From UBA8752 sp036159995 (GTDB taxonomy: Bacteria > Bacteroidota > Bacteroidia > Flavobacteriales_D > Sanyastnellaceae): DNA of 35,939 nt. Made by a program: the position numbers and the translations under genes. The notes under the pieces are model-generated. The model had not been told where the DNA came from. It did no database searches and saw only the letters and a list, made by a program, of their open reading frames with translations. The stretch lies in the NCBI GenBank assembly GCA_036159995.1, contig JAYYEI010000032.1:1-35939 (forward strand), read 5' to 3'. Positions 7,491-14,862 of the stretch are shown one piece after another (position 1 is the stretch's first letter; each line of letters starts with the position of its first letter).

Positions 7491-10400
7491 ATGCGCATCA
7501 TCCATTTCCTTGCCGTTCTCGCCCTCGGGCTCGTCCCTGCATGGGGCGGTTCAGGTCAAATTCTGATTGGTGAGGTTGATCCTTTCGGGCAGGTACAGGA
7601 TCTGATCGGCGAGGAAGAGGACTGGATTGAGATGTGGAATGCCGGGTCTGAGCCGGCTTCCCTGTCCGGCTTGTGGCTCTCGGATGATCCGGAAGAGTGG
7701 GACAAGTGGCCGCTGCCGGCTGTGACGCTGGGTCCGGAGGAACGAATCATCGTCTTCGCTTCGGGCCGCGACGTACGGACCATCGACCATTGGGAATGCC
7801 CCGTGCGTGACATCGACCTGTGGCGGTACCACATCCCACAGGGGAGCCTGCCGAGTGATTGGCGCCGACCGGAATACGACGACTCGGCCTGGAATACGGC
7901 GCCCGGTGGGTTCGGCTACGGGGATGGCGATGACGCCACCGATGTCGCAGGAGCCAACGTGGTCTATCTGCGTCGGACGTTTTCCCTGCCGGATCTACCG
8001 AGCCTGATGCACGGCCTTTTGGCCCTCGACTACGATGACGGCTGCGTGGCGTTCATCAACGGCCACGAGGTGTTCCGGTCCGGGACGATGCAGGACCAAT
8101 CGGTTGCCTTCGACACGTGGACCAATGGACTCCACGAGGCCGAGTTGTACCAGGGCGGCGTGCCCGAGCAGGTGGCCTTCGATCCGCGGGAGTGGCTGGT
8201 GGAGGGCGACAACGTGTTGGCCGTTCAGGTCCACAACGAATCGGCCACATCCTCCGACCTGACCATCCGGCCTTTCCTGGCTGTGGGACGCGGCGAGGCG
8301 GCTGTGGCTCCCTTCAACGCACTGCCCGATTGGATGGAGGAGGAAGACCCCGGATTCCACACGAATTTCAAGCTCAAGCCGGGAGAGCCGCTCATCCTGA
8401 GCACCGCCTCCGGCGCGCTCCTTGACCTGGCGACCCTGCCGATGGAATTCCGGTCCGGCCTGACGCTCGGCCGGCAGGGGAGCGGTCCGGACGACTGGTG
8501 TTGGTTCACCACGCCCACCCCGGGCCAGCCCAATGACGGAGACTGCCTGGCGGGCATCCTGCCGACACCCGACGTGGTTCCGTCCTCGGGGCATTTCCCC
8601 GGCCCGCCAGCCGTGACGGCGACCCCGGGCACGCCCTCGGGCCCTCCCGGACAATCCCTGCCGACCGTGACGCTCCGCTACACCACCGATGGCAGCGAGC
8701 CCACGCCGGGCTCCCCGGCCTTCACGGGCACGTGGAATCCCGGAGAGACCATTGCTCTGTCCGTCCGCGCCTTTGCCGAGGGGTGGGTGCCGAGCGCGAC
8801 CGTCGACCGGACATTCTTCGTCGCCGAGCCGCCCTCGCCGCTGGAGCGGATCAGCATCCTCACGCACCCCGACCATCTGTGGGACTGGGAGACGGGCATC
8901 TACGTGATGGGCCCCAACGCGGGCACGGATTACCCGTTCCCGGGGGCCAACTTCTGGCAGCCCTGGTCCAAGGAAAGCCGATTGGAGTGGTTCCAGAAGG
9001 TCAACGAGGGCGGAGCCTCGATCACGTCGGCCCGCTTCGATCTCGAGATCCATGGCGGCTGGTCCCGGGCGGAGCCCCAGCGGTCCTTCCGCCTCGACTT
9101 CAAGCCGAAGTGGACCGGCAAGCTGGAACACGCTGTCTTTCCCTCCAAGCCCGGCATCACCGCCTTCGGCAACCTCAACCTGCGCAACGGGGGGCAGGCC
9201 AGTTGGGAGAACAAGATCCAGGACGCCTTCCTCAGCCAGTTGGCCATCGAAACGCACGCCGTGGCCGGGGCCTGGCGCCCGGTGGAGGTCTATTTGAACG
9301 GGGAATACTGGGGTCTCTACGGTGCCCGGGAAAAGACCGATGAGCAGTTCGTCGAGGACAACTTCGGGTGGAAGGACCACACGGTGGACCTGTTCAATCA
9401 ATGGGTCACGCAGAACGGCTCGCCGGCCGCCTGGGAGGCGACCGTGAATCCGCTTCTCGGCCTGCCGTCCGGTTCGGACGCTTTCCGGGACGGCTTCGAG
9501 GCCAACTTCGATGTGCTGTCCTATTTCGATTATCACATCTTTGAGATTCACGGCCAGAACGTTGACTGGATGACGGCGCCGTGGGGGCTCAAGAACTTCA
9601 AGTATTTCCGCAGCCTCGCCGGGGACGGAAAATGGCGGGCCATCCTCTACGATCTGGACGCCTGCTTCGGCGCGTGGGGCACTGGGGCCTGGGAGGATTA
9701 CCTCCAACTGACCATCAACCCGCCCTATCCCTCCAGCTTCAGTGCCTTGTTCGGCAAGGTGCTCGACCATCCGGAGCTCGGGTGTCGATTCGCCACACGC
9801 TATTGCGATCTGCTCGCCACCACGTTCGAGCCGAACCGGTTCAATGCGCGCTTCGACGAGGCGGCGGCGTGGATCGGCCCGGCGATGGAGCGCCACATCG
9901 AGATGTGGAATTCCCCGGCGTCGGTCGAGTACTGGCAGTACCGGGTGGACCTGATGCAGGACAACAATGCGGAGCGCATCGTGCCCTCCCGCGAGCATGT
10001 CCGGGGCCATTTTGGCTTTGCCGCCCCCAAGACGATGACCGTGGAATGGGCCAGCCCCATCGGCGGTGAGGTCCTCGTCAATGACCTGACCGGCCTCGAC
10101 AACGGCTGGCAGGGAGCGTACTTCGGCGAATGCCCGGTGCGCCTCGCGGCGGTGCCGGCCGAGGGCTACGGGTTCCTCGGGTGGGAGGAGAACGGCCACA
10201 CCTTGCTTGGGCTGTTGGAGCCGACCGTGCCCTTTGCGGAGGTTGAGCTCTACGGCGACGACACATTCAAGGCCCTCTTCGGTCCGTGCCTGAGCGGAGT
10301 GACCGTGTCCATCGCGGAGACGGAGAATGGCCTCGAGGCTGTGGTCGAGGGTGGCGCCCAGCCCCTGACATTCGAGTGGTGGCTGGATGGACAGCCCATC

Positions 10401-10766
10401 GGATGGGGGCCGACCTGGACCGGGGAGCCGGTCGAGGGGCTGGTGGTCACCGCCACCAATGGCGACTGCACCATTTTCTCGGCGCCCTTCGGCAGCGGCC
10501 CTGTGGTCGGTGTGGACGAGCCGGTCGCCATCACCGAAGCCCAATCGGGCCTCCGGCTCCTGCCGAATCCGGCGCGGGAATCGGTCCTCGTTCAAGGCTG
10601 GGGCGACCGGATCGAGGCCATCAATGCTTGGGGCGGGGTGCATCACACGCAGTTGGTTCAGGGATGGCCGGCTCGGCTGGACCTGTCGGCATGGCCCCCT
10701 GGCGTCTACGTCATCCGGACCATGGGGCCGCAGGGTGTCCGCTCCGGGCGGCTGATCGTCCAGTGA
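7491..10766 (+). CDS. Secreted CotH-kinase family protein with LTD, jelly-roll, chitobiase-like and T9SS domains
   Basis: 1091 residues. Order of parts: signal peptide (1-23); first half of a lamin-tail domain (about 25-95, DWIEMWNAG to FASGRDV); a galactose-binding jelly-roll-like insert (about 105-265, with LLALDYDDGCVAFINGHEVF); second half of the LTD (290-348, HTNFKLKPGEPLIL to TPTPGQPND); a CHB_HEX-like beta-sandwich (about 375-445, RYTTDGSEPTPG); the CotH domain (about 450-790) with LEIHGGWSR, EVYLNGEYWGLYGAREK and YDLDACFG (Asp721/Asp723); an InlB-like segment near 843-930; a PKD-like segment near 935-1000; and a T9SS type A sorting domain (about 1018-1091, LRLLPNPARESV to GVYVIRTMG). 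CotH proteins are atypical protein kinases of spore coats and secreted bacterial proteins. Here an exported role in modifying or binding surface proteins is inferred. Confidence 0.92.
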   Translation: MRIIHFLAVLALGLVPAWGGSGQILIGEVDPFGQVQDLIGEEEDWIEMWNAGSEPASLSGLWLSDDPEEWDKWPLPAVTLGPEERIIVFASGRDVRTIDHWECPVRDIDLWRYHIPQGSLPSDWRRPEYDDSAWNTAPGGFGYGDGDDATDVAGANVVYLRRTFSLPDLPSLMHGLLALDYDDGCVAFINGHEVFRSGTMQDQSVAFDTWTNGLHEAELYQGGVPEQVAFDPREWLVEGDNVLAVQVHNESATSSDLTIRPFLAVGRGEAAVAPFNALPDWMEEEDPGFHTNFKLKPGEPLILSTASGALLDLATLPMEFRSGLTLGRQGSGPDDWCWFTTPTPGQPNDGDCLAGILPTPDVVPSSGHFPGPPAVTATPGTPSGPPGQSLPTVTLRYTTDGSEPTPGSPAFTGTWNPGETIALSVRAFAEGWVPSATVDRTFFVAEPPSPLERISILTHPDHLWDWETGIYVMGPNAGTDYPFPGANFWQPWSKESRLEWFQKVNEGGASITSARFDLEIHGGWSRAEPQRSFRLDFKPKWTGKLEHAVFPSKPGITAFGNLNLRNGGQASWENKIQDAFLSQLAIETHAVAGAWRPVEVYLNGEYWGLYGAREKTDEQFVEDNFGWKDHTVDLFNQWVTQNGSPAAWEATVNPLLGLPSGSDAFRDGFEANFDVLSYFDYHIFEIHGQNVDWMTAPWGLKNFKYFRSLAGDGKWRAILYDLDACFGAWGTGAWEDYLQLTINPPYPSSFSALFGKVLDHPELGCRFATRYCDLLATTFEPNRFNARFDEAAAWIGPAMERHIEMWNSPASVEYWQYRVDLMQDNNAERIVPSREHVRGHFGFAAPKTMTVEWASPIGGEVLVNDLTGLDNGWQGAYFGECPVRLAAVPAEGYGFLGWEENGHTLLGLLEPTVPFAEVELYGDDTFKALFGPCLSGVTVSIAETENGLEAVVEGGAQPLTFEWWLDGQPIGWGPTWTGEPVEGLVVTATNGDCTIFSAPFGSGPVVGVDEPVAITEAQSGLRLLPNPARESVLVQGWGDRIEAINAWGGVHHTQLVQGWPARLDLSAWPPGVYVIRTMGPQGVRSGRLIVQ

Positions 10767-10837
10767 GTTTGTGAACGTCGTCCAGTCCGCACATGAAACC
10801 TTGGGCGGCGGACGTTCGTAATGTGTAAAAACGCCCA

Positions 10838-10942
10838 ATGATGCTCTCTTTTTTCCTCGACGCCTACATCGCCCTCGGTTTCCTGTCTGTCGCCCGTGTC
10901 CTGTTCGTCCAACTGACGCACGCCCGGGTCACGGCCTCCTGA
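10838..10942 (+). CDS. Possible 34-residue small hydrophobic protein
   Basis: ATG at 10838 to TGA at 10942 encodes MMLSFFLDAYIALGFLSVAR followed by VLFVQLTHARVTAS. The first ~25 residues are hydrophobic enough for a single membrane helix. There is no recognisable homologue, no ribosome-binding sequence and no good -7 box, so it may simply be a chance frame in the spacer. Confidence 0.22.
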   Translation: MMLSFFLDAYIALGFLSVARVLFVQLTHARVTAS

Positions 10943-10989
10943 TTCCGTCGGGTTTCCGGGTGGCCCGGAACCAACTTCGGCGCAAGGGC

Positions 10990-10997
10990 TATCTTGA
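10990..10997 (+). promoter_or_regulatory. -7 box of the Kazal/EF-hand gene
   Basis: TATCTTGA resembles TAnnTTTG (two mismatches at the end) and lies 3 nt before the ATG at 11001, the same close spacing as at the other genes of this window. Confidence 0.45.
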
Positions 10998-11000
10998 AGC

Positions 11001-11498
11001 ATGCGCCTCTTCCTGCTGTCTTTCCTTCTGCTTTTGGCGTCCGGTGCGGCCGCCCAGACCTGCGTCGATCCCGGCCAAATCGACCCCACGGTTGCGTGCC
11101 CTGCTGTCATCGACCCCGTGTGCGGATGCGACGGGATCACCTACCAGAATTCCTGTGAAGCGACCTTCACGGGAGGCGTCACCTCCTGGGAGGATGGTCC
11201 TTGCGTGGTCATCGAATACGGAGGATGCACCTACCCACTCGCTTGCAATTATGATGCCGGAGCCGCCTTCGACGACGGCTCGTGCACCTTTCCTCCGGAG
11301 GACTGCTACTGGCCCGACACCTGGGCGACCGGATGCACTTATCTGGATGCCGTGAACTACGATGAGAACGCCCTCGTGGACGACGGTACCTGCTTTCAGG
11401 ATCCATGTCCCCTCTGTTTCGGGGACGTCAACGGGGACGGGTTCGTCGGCGTCGCGGATGTGCTCAGCGTCCTCAGTGCATTCGGCACAGGCTGTTGA
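11001..11498 (+). CDS. Small secreted Cys-rich protein: Kazal domain, two DDGSC repeats, EF-hand loop
   Basis: 165 residues with a signal peptide (1-18) and many cysteines. Residues 21-68 are a Kazal-type serine-protease-inhibitor-like domain, with the hallmark CGCDGITYQNSC. Two copies of a ~21-residue repeat follow: GCTYPLACNYDAGAAFDDGS with its closing Cys (75-95) and GCTYLDAVNYDENALVDDGT with its closing Cys (111-131). These TYxxAxNYxxxAxxDDGxC repeats are typical of secreted marine Bacteroidota proteins. The end is a dockerin/EF-hand-like loop DVNGDGFVGVAD (142-153) with Asp/Asn at the calcium positions, then VLSVLSAFGTGC. I see no T9SS sorting domain. A secreted calcium-binding protease inhibitor is plausible but unproven. 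Confidence 0.85.
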   Translation: MRLFLLSFLLLLASGAAAQTCVDPGQIDPTVACPAVIDPVCGCDGITYQNSCEATFTGGVTSWEDGPCVVIEYGGCTYPLACNYDAGAAFDDGSCTFPPEDCYWPDTWATGCTYLDAVNYDENALVDDGTCFQDPCPLCFGDVNGDGFVGVADVLSVLSAFGTGC

Positions 11499-11523
11499 TT
11501 CGGTAATCAGATCCAATCCATTC

Positions 11524-11542
11524 CTGCCCCGGGCGGGGGCAG
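11524..11542 (+). terminator. GC-rich hairpin directly before the selU -7 box
   Basis: CTGCCCC (11524-11530) pairs with GGGGCAG (11536-11542) across a 5-nt loop. Only a poor T-tract follows (TCTACCTT), and that tract is part of the next promoter. It may end transcription of the Kazal-type gene, or sit as an operator over the selU promoter. Confidence 0.4.
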
Positions 11543-11544
11543 TC

Positions 11545-11552
11545 TACCTTCG
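11545..11552 (+). promoter_or_regulatory. -7 box of selU
   Basis: TACCTTCG ends 5 nt before the ATG at 11558. This spacing favours ATG 11558 over the in-frame GTG at 11552, which would lie inside the box. Confidence 0.5.
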
Positions 11553-11557
11553 TGGAC

Positions 11558-12616
11558 ATGGCCGTGCCGGAGAGAAAGGTGGAACCCGGAGAATTCCTCA
11601 AAGGGGCAAGGGAAGCCGGTGCGCTTCTCTTGGATGCCCGCTCTCCGTCAGAATTCGCTGAGGCCCACATCCCCGGTGCCCAATCCTTCCCTCTGTTTGA
11701 TGACGCAGAGCGTGCCGAAGTGGGCACCTTGTACAAGCAGGTGGGGCGGGAAGCGGCCGTCGAGCGGGGGCTTGAGCTGATCGGCCCCAAGATGGCCAGG
11801 CTCGTTCGTGAGGCGAAGACGCTGTTCGCCGAGACTCCGGACCGCAGACCCATCCATCTCTACTGCTGGCGGGGCGGCATGCGCAGTGGCTCACTCGGCT
11901 GGCTGCTTCGGACAGCGGGCCTTCCGGTGGTGCTGCTCGAGGGAGGGTACAAGGCGTACAAGCAGACTTTGCCGGAGTTCATGGGGCGGTCTTGGCCTCT
12001 CGTTCGGGTGGGTGGCTACACAGGGTCGGCGAAGACGGCGGTTCTGGCGGAGTTGGCCAAAGCCGGTGAGCAGGTGGTGGACCTTGAGGGTCTGGCCCGG
12101 CATTTCGGGTCGGCCTTCGGCAACCTCGAGCGCCATCCTCAACCGACGTCCGAGCATTTCCGCAACCTGCTGGCCGATGCCCTCGACGGCCTCGATGCCA
12201 GTCGCCGGATCTGGGTGGAGAACGAGAGCCGGCGCATCGGCAAAGTGCACCTCCCCGAACCGTTCTATCAGCGCATGATCGCGTGTCCTGCCCTGGAGAT
12301 GCTCAGGACGACGGATGACCGGGTGGACCACCTGGTGGAGATGTATGGGGCCTTCGACCTGGGCTTGCTGCGCCAAGGTTTTGAAGCCATCCGGGCCGAG
12401 TTGGGCGGGGTGGAGACGGAAGAAGCCTTGAAGGCCCTCGACGCAGAGGACCTGGCCAAGGGGGCGCGCATTGCACTGGCCTACTACGACCGCACCTACG
12501 AACACGGCTTGCAGAAGCGGGCTGGGGACCGCCGGCATCCTGTCGATTGCGGTGGGGTTTCCTTGGCGGATTGCGCGGTGCGCCTGATCGCCGAGGCAGA
12601 CCGGCTTGGCTTGTAA
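11558..12616 (+). CDS. selU: tRNA 2-selenouridine synthase
   Basis: 352 residues (also called mnmH/ybbB). It replaces sulfur by selenium in 2-thiouridine at the tRNA wobble position, using selenophosphate and a geranylated intermediate. The N-terminal rhodanese domain (about 8-135) carries LLLDARSPSEF and the catalytic loop YCWRGGMRS with Cys103. The C-terminal P-loop domain has GGYTGSAKT (152-160) and the family signature DLEGLARHFGSAFG (about 171-184). The Walker A lysine is preceded by Ala instead of the canonical Gly, which is unusual. The selD gene that supplies selenophosphate is just downstream, so the context supports the call. Start chosen by the position of the -7 box and by the good N-terminus MAVPERKVEPGEF. 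Confidence 0.93.
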   Translation: MAVPERKVEPGEFLKGAREAGALLLDARSPSEFAEAHIPGAQSFPLFDDAERAEVGTLYKQVGREAAVERGLELIGPKMARLVREAKTLFAETPDRRPIHLYCWRGGMRSGSLGWLLRTAGLPVVLLEGGYKAYKQTLPEFMGRSWPLVRVGGYTGSAKTAVLAELAKAGEQVVDLEGLARHFGSAFGNLERHPQPTSEHFRNLLADALDGLDASRRIWVENESRRIGKVHLPEPFYQRMIACPALEMLRTTDDRVDHLVEMYGAFDLGLLRQGFEAIRAELGGVETEEALKALDAEDLAKGARIALAYYDRTYEHGLQKRAGDRRHPVDCGGVSLADCAVRLIAEADRLGL

Positions 12617-12684
12617 GATCCGGTTCCCGTCAGGGATGACAAATTTCATTCGTGTTCCGGACAGGGAATTCGCATTTTGCCTTT

Positions 12685-12822
12685 ATGCCTAATCAGCTAC
12701 TGGCCTCCTTCGATGTCTGCCCGGACGTACTGGGGCGGCTGATTGAGTGGGGCTTCACAGCCTCGCCGGAGCCACTCCGGAAGGGGCTGTTTGATTTCCC
12801 CCTGCCCGAGGCCATGGCTTGA
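12685..12822 (+). CDS. Possible 45-residue ORF between selU and selD
   Basis: ATG at 12685 to TGA at 12822. The product begins MPNQLLASFDVCPDVLGRLI and continues with EWGFTASPEPLRKG and FDFPLPEAMA. I do not recognise it. It fills most of the 229-nt gap between selU and selD and ends 23 nt before the selD ATG, so if translated it could couple the two genes. It has one Cys, no membrane segment and no sorting signal. It could equally be a chance frame in a leader region. Confidence 0.35.
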   Translation: MPNQLLASFDVCPDVLGRLIEWGFTASPEPLRKGLFDFPLPEAMA

Positions 12823-12845
12823 GGGTCATGGGCGAAATTGCGCCC

Positions 12846-13895
12846 ATGGAGAAGGACCCGATTCGGTTGACGCAGTTCAGCCACGGAGCCGGCTGTGGGT
12901 GCAAGATTGCCCCGGGCGTGCTCGACCGCATTCTCGGACAGCTCGGCGCCCAAGCCGATGACCCCCGTCTGCTTGTGGGCCATGGCGCGCGGGATGACGC
13001 GGCGGTCTTTGACCTCGGGGATGGCACCGCCGCGGTGTCCACCACGGACTTCTTCATGCCTATCGTCGACGATCCGCACGCCTTCGGGCGCATCGCGGCG
13101 GCCAACGCCATCAGTGACATCTACGCCATGGGCGGCACCCCGCTGATGGCGATTGCCATTCTCGGTTGGCCGGTGGACAAGCTGGACCCCGAAGTGGCCG
13201 GTCGTGTGCTGGAGGGTGGGCGCTCCATCTGTGCCGAAGCGGGGATTCCGCTGGCCGGCGGCCATAGCATCGATTCCCCCGAGCCCATTTTCGGTCTCGC
13301 TGTCACCGGGCGCGTGACCATCGAGCGCCTGAAGCGCAATGGTGGAGCCGAGGTGGGCGACAAATTGTACCTCACCAAGCCGCTCGGCGTGGGCATGGTG
13401 ACCACAGCACAGAAGAAGGGAGTGGTGGCCGAAGACCACCTCAAGGCCGCAGCCGCCAACATGATGAGCCTCAACAAGGTGGGTGCGCCGCTCGGTGACA
13501 TCGAGGGAGTCCACGCCATGACGGATGTGACCGGATTCGGCCTGGCCGGCCACGGTCTGGAGATGGCCCGCGCCACGGGGGTCGAGCTCATCGTCGATGG
13601 GGCGGCCTTGCCGACCCTCGATCTTCCGGCTCTCGAGGAGTACCATGCGACCGGGTGCATCCCGGGAGGAACGCGTCGAAACTTTGCCAGCTACGGTCAG
13701 GACCTGACGCTGGACGGGGCGTCCGACTTCGTGCGGGACCTGGTCTGCGATCCCCAGACCAGTGGCGGGTTGATGCTTTCCGTTGCGCCGGATTCAGCGG
13801 CTGAGGTGGAACAGGTCCTCCAGGCGGAGGGGTTGCCGTCTTCTCCCATCGGCGAAGTGGTGGCCGGAGAGCCCGGCAAGCTTCGGATCCGCTGA
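12846..13895 (+). CDS. selD: Selenide, water dikinase (selenophosphate synthetase)
   Basis: 349 residues from the ATG at 12846. It makes selenophosphate from selenide and ATP. The N-terminus has IRLTQFSHGAGCGCK, and with this start the catalytic Cys and Lys fall at positions 17 and 20, the same numbers as in E. coli SelD, which supports the choice over the upstream ATG at 12828 or TTG at 12819. The active residue is Cys, not selenocysteine. Other family marks are VGHGARDDAAVFDLGDG, STTDFFMPIVDD, AANAISDIYAMGGTP, MTDVTGFGLAGH and CDPQTSGGLM. No selA or selB is in the window, so the product may serve tRNA selenouridine formation by SelU rather than selenoprotein synthesis. Its stop directly abuts the stop of the convergent blh gene. 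Confidence 0.96.
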   Translation: MEKDPIRLTQFSHGAGCGCKIAPGVLDRILGQLGAQADDPRLLVGHGARDDAAVFDLGDGTAAVSTTDFFMPIVDDPHAFGRIAAANAISDIYAMGGTPLMAIAILGWPVDKLDPEVAGRVLEGGRSICAEAGIPLAGGHSIDSPEPIFGLAVTGRVTIERLKRNGGAEVGDKLYLTKPLGVGMVTTAQKKGVVAEDHLKAAAANMMSLNKVGAPLGDIEGVHAMTDVTGFGLAGHGLEMARATGVELIVDGAALPTLDLPALEEYHATGCIPGGTRRNFASYGQDLTLDGASDFVRDLVCDPQTSGGLMLSVAPDSAAEVEQVLQAEGLPSSPIGEVVAGEPGKLRIR

Positions 13896-14795
13896 TTAGC
13901 GGGTACGGGCGGTGACCCACCCCTCAAGGACGGCAATGTGAGGGAGCGTGCCCGCGAGCAGGAAACTCAGGGCGGCCCGTTCCCTCAGTACTCCGTTGGC
14001 TGTCAGCCAAAGAATGATGCCGGCCATGGCGGCAAACGCCACACTCAGAGGCAGGCTCTTGAGGTAGAAGTTCGGGAAGTCCCGAGAGACACTCTGGCGC
14101 TCCTTGAATTCCTCGAAGAAGGCCTCTCGGGAGTGGCCGAGGGCGAAGTACAGCGCAAAGGCGAGCAAGAGATCGTGCACGAACCAGGCGAGCATGATGC
14201 TGGCCGCCACAAGCAGGCCGTTGCGCCAGGTCCGGTGCAGCAGGAGGCCGAAGAGCAGAGACGCTCCAGAGGCCAGTTGCAAGGGAAGGCGTTCGCTCCC
14301 GAATCCAGCATCGAGGTGCCATCCGAACGTGTCGAGTACGGCCAGGGCGTCTGGCCGGGTGATCAAGGGCGCGAGCATGGCCAGCCCAAGGACGAGGCCG
14401 GACAGCGAATCCGGCACCGGCGTGGTGCGGCGCAAGGCATCCACGCGCAGGTGGGACATGCCGAAGTGGTAGGCGCTGACGAGAAGGAACAGCCCGAGCA
14501 TCAACCCGGGGACCGTTTCGAAGGCGGCCCAGGCGACGCCGATGCCGGCGATGTAGGGCAAGGCGAACGATTGGCGCAAGGGACCTTCGGGGTCCCCGTG
14601 CATGTGGGCGTGGAGAATGTGGTCGAGGGCACCGTGCTGGAGGCCGAGGCCGGCGATGAGCAGAATGGCCAAGGGGAGCTGAACGGCCGGGGCCCAGTGC
14701 CAGACCGCATCTCCAAGGAGTGCGCCGGCCACGAGGAGGACGAGGGTCCAGGTGCGGACCCGGCTCGCCTTCTGGAATGTGCCGCTGCCAATCAT
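13896..14795 (-). CDS. blh: Brp/Blh-family beta-carotene 15,15'-dioxygenase (retinal formation)
   Basis: 299 residues, an integral membrane protein with about eight hydrophobic helices. It cleaves beta-carotene into two retinal molecules. The conserved histidine motifs thought to bind the catalytic iron are all present: LQHGALDH (His54, His59), SAYHFGMSH (His110, His115), YFALGHS (His221) and GTLPHIAVLEG (His286). It lies 67 nt downstream of the proteorhodopsin gene on the same strand, which is the expected pairing of opsin and chromophore enzyme. The intercistronic gap contains a terminator-like hairpin, so blh may be expressed below the opsin level. No carotenoid synthesis genes (crtE/B/I/Y) are in the window. 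Confidence 0.94.
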   Translation of the reverse strand: MIGSGTFQKASRVRTWTLVLLVAGALLGDAVWHWAPAVQLPLAILLIAGLGLQHGALDHILHAHMHGDPEGPLRQSFALPYIAGIGVAWAAFETVPGLMLGLFLLVSAYHFGMSHLRVDALRRTTPVPDSLSGLVLGLAMLAPLITRPDALAVLDTFGWHLDAGFGSERLPLQLASGASLLFGLLLHRTWRNGLLVAASIMLAWFVHDLLLAFALYFALGHSREAFFEEFKERQSVSRDFPNFYLKSLPLSVAFAAMAGIILWLTANGVLRERAALSFLLAGTLPHIAVLEGWVTARTR

Positions 14796-14801
14796 GGGAC
14801 A

Positions 14802-14845
14802 AAGGAAAGGCCCACCCCCGAGAAGGGAGTGGGCCCGATTTCCTT
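14802..14845 (-). terminator. Terminator-like hairpin between proteorhodopsin and blh
   Basis: Nested arms on the minus strand: AAGGAAA/TTTCCTT as outer arms (14839-14845 and 14802-14808) and GGCCCAC/GTGGGCC as inner arms (14829-14835 and 14809-14815). Extra CCC/GGG pairing in the loop is possible. In the transcript the inner stem is followed by UUUCCUUU. It begins 17 nt after the proteorhodopsin stop, so it is placed to act as a partial terminator or a 3'-end stabiliser. Confidence 0.65.
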
Positions 14846-14862
14846 GCTGGATGTCGGAGGGA

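Larger units (their letters stand above)
10767..11000 (+). other. Intergenic region after CotH gene
   Basis: Between the CotH stop and the Kazal-type gene are GAACGTC (10773-10779) and its inverse GACGTTC (10811-10817), able to form a 7-bp stem with a long loop. There is also an imperfect hairpin (10951-10960 with 10964-10972, one bulged T) and the -7 box of the next gene (10990-10997). A possible tiny ORF is listed separately. No clear rho-independent terminator is present. Confidence 0.45.

Noticed and set aside
7995..10838. A 947-codon open frame on the minus strand, opposite the CotH gene
   Set aside because: It is antisense to a well-supported protein with recognisable domains and encodes a low-complexity Arg/Gly/Pro/Val-rich product with no motif. 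Long antisense frames are expected in GC-rich coding DNA.
12846..12905. Possible selenocysteine codon in selD
   Set aside because: The active-site codon is TGT (Cys17), not TGA, so no recoding is needed.
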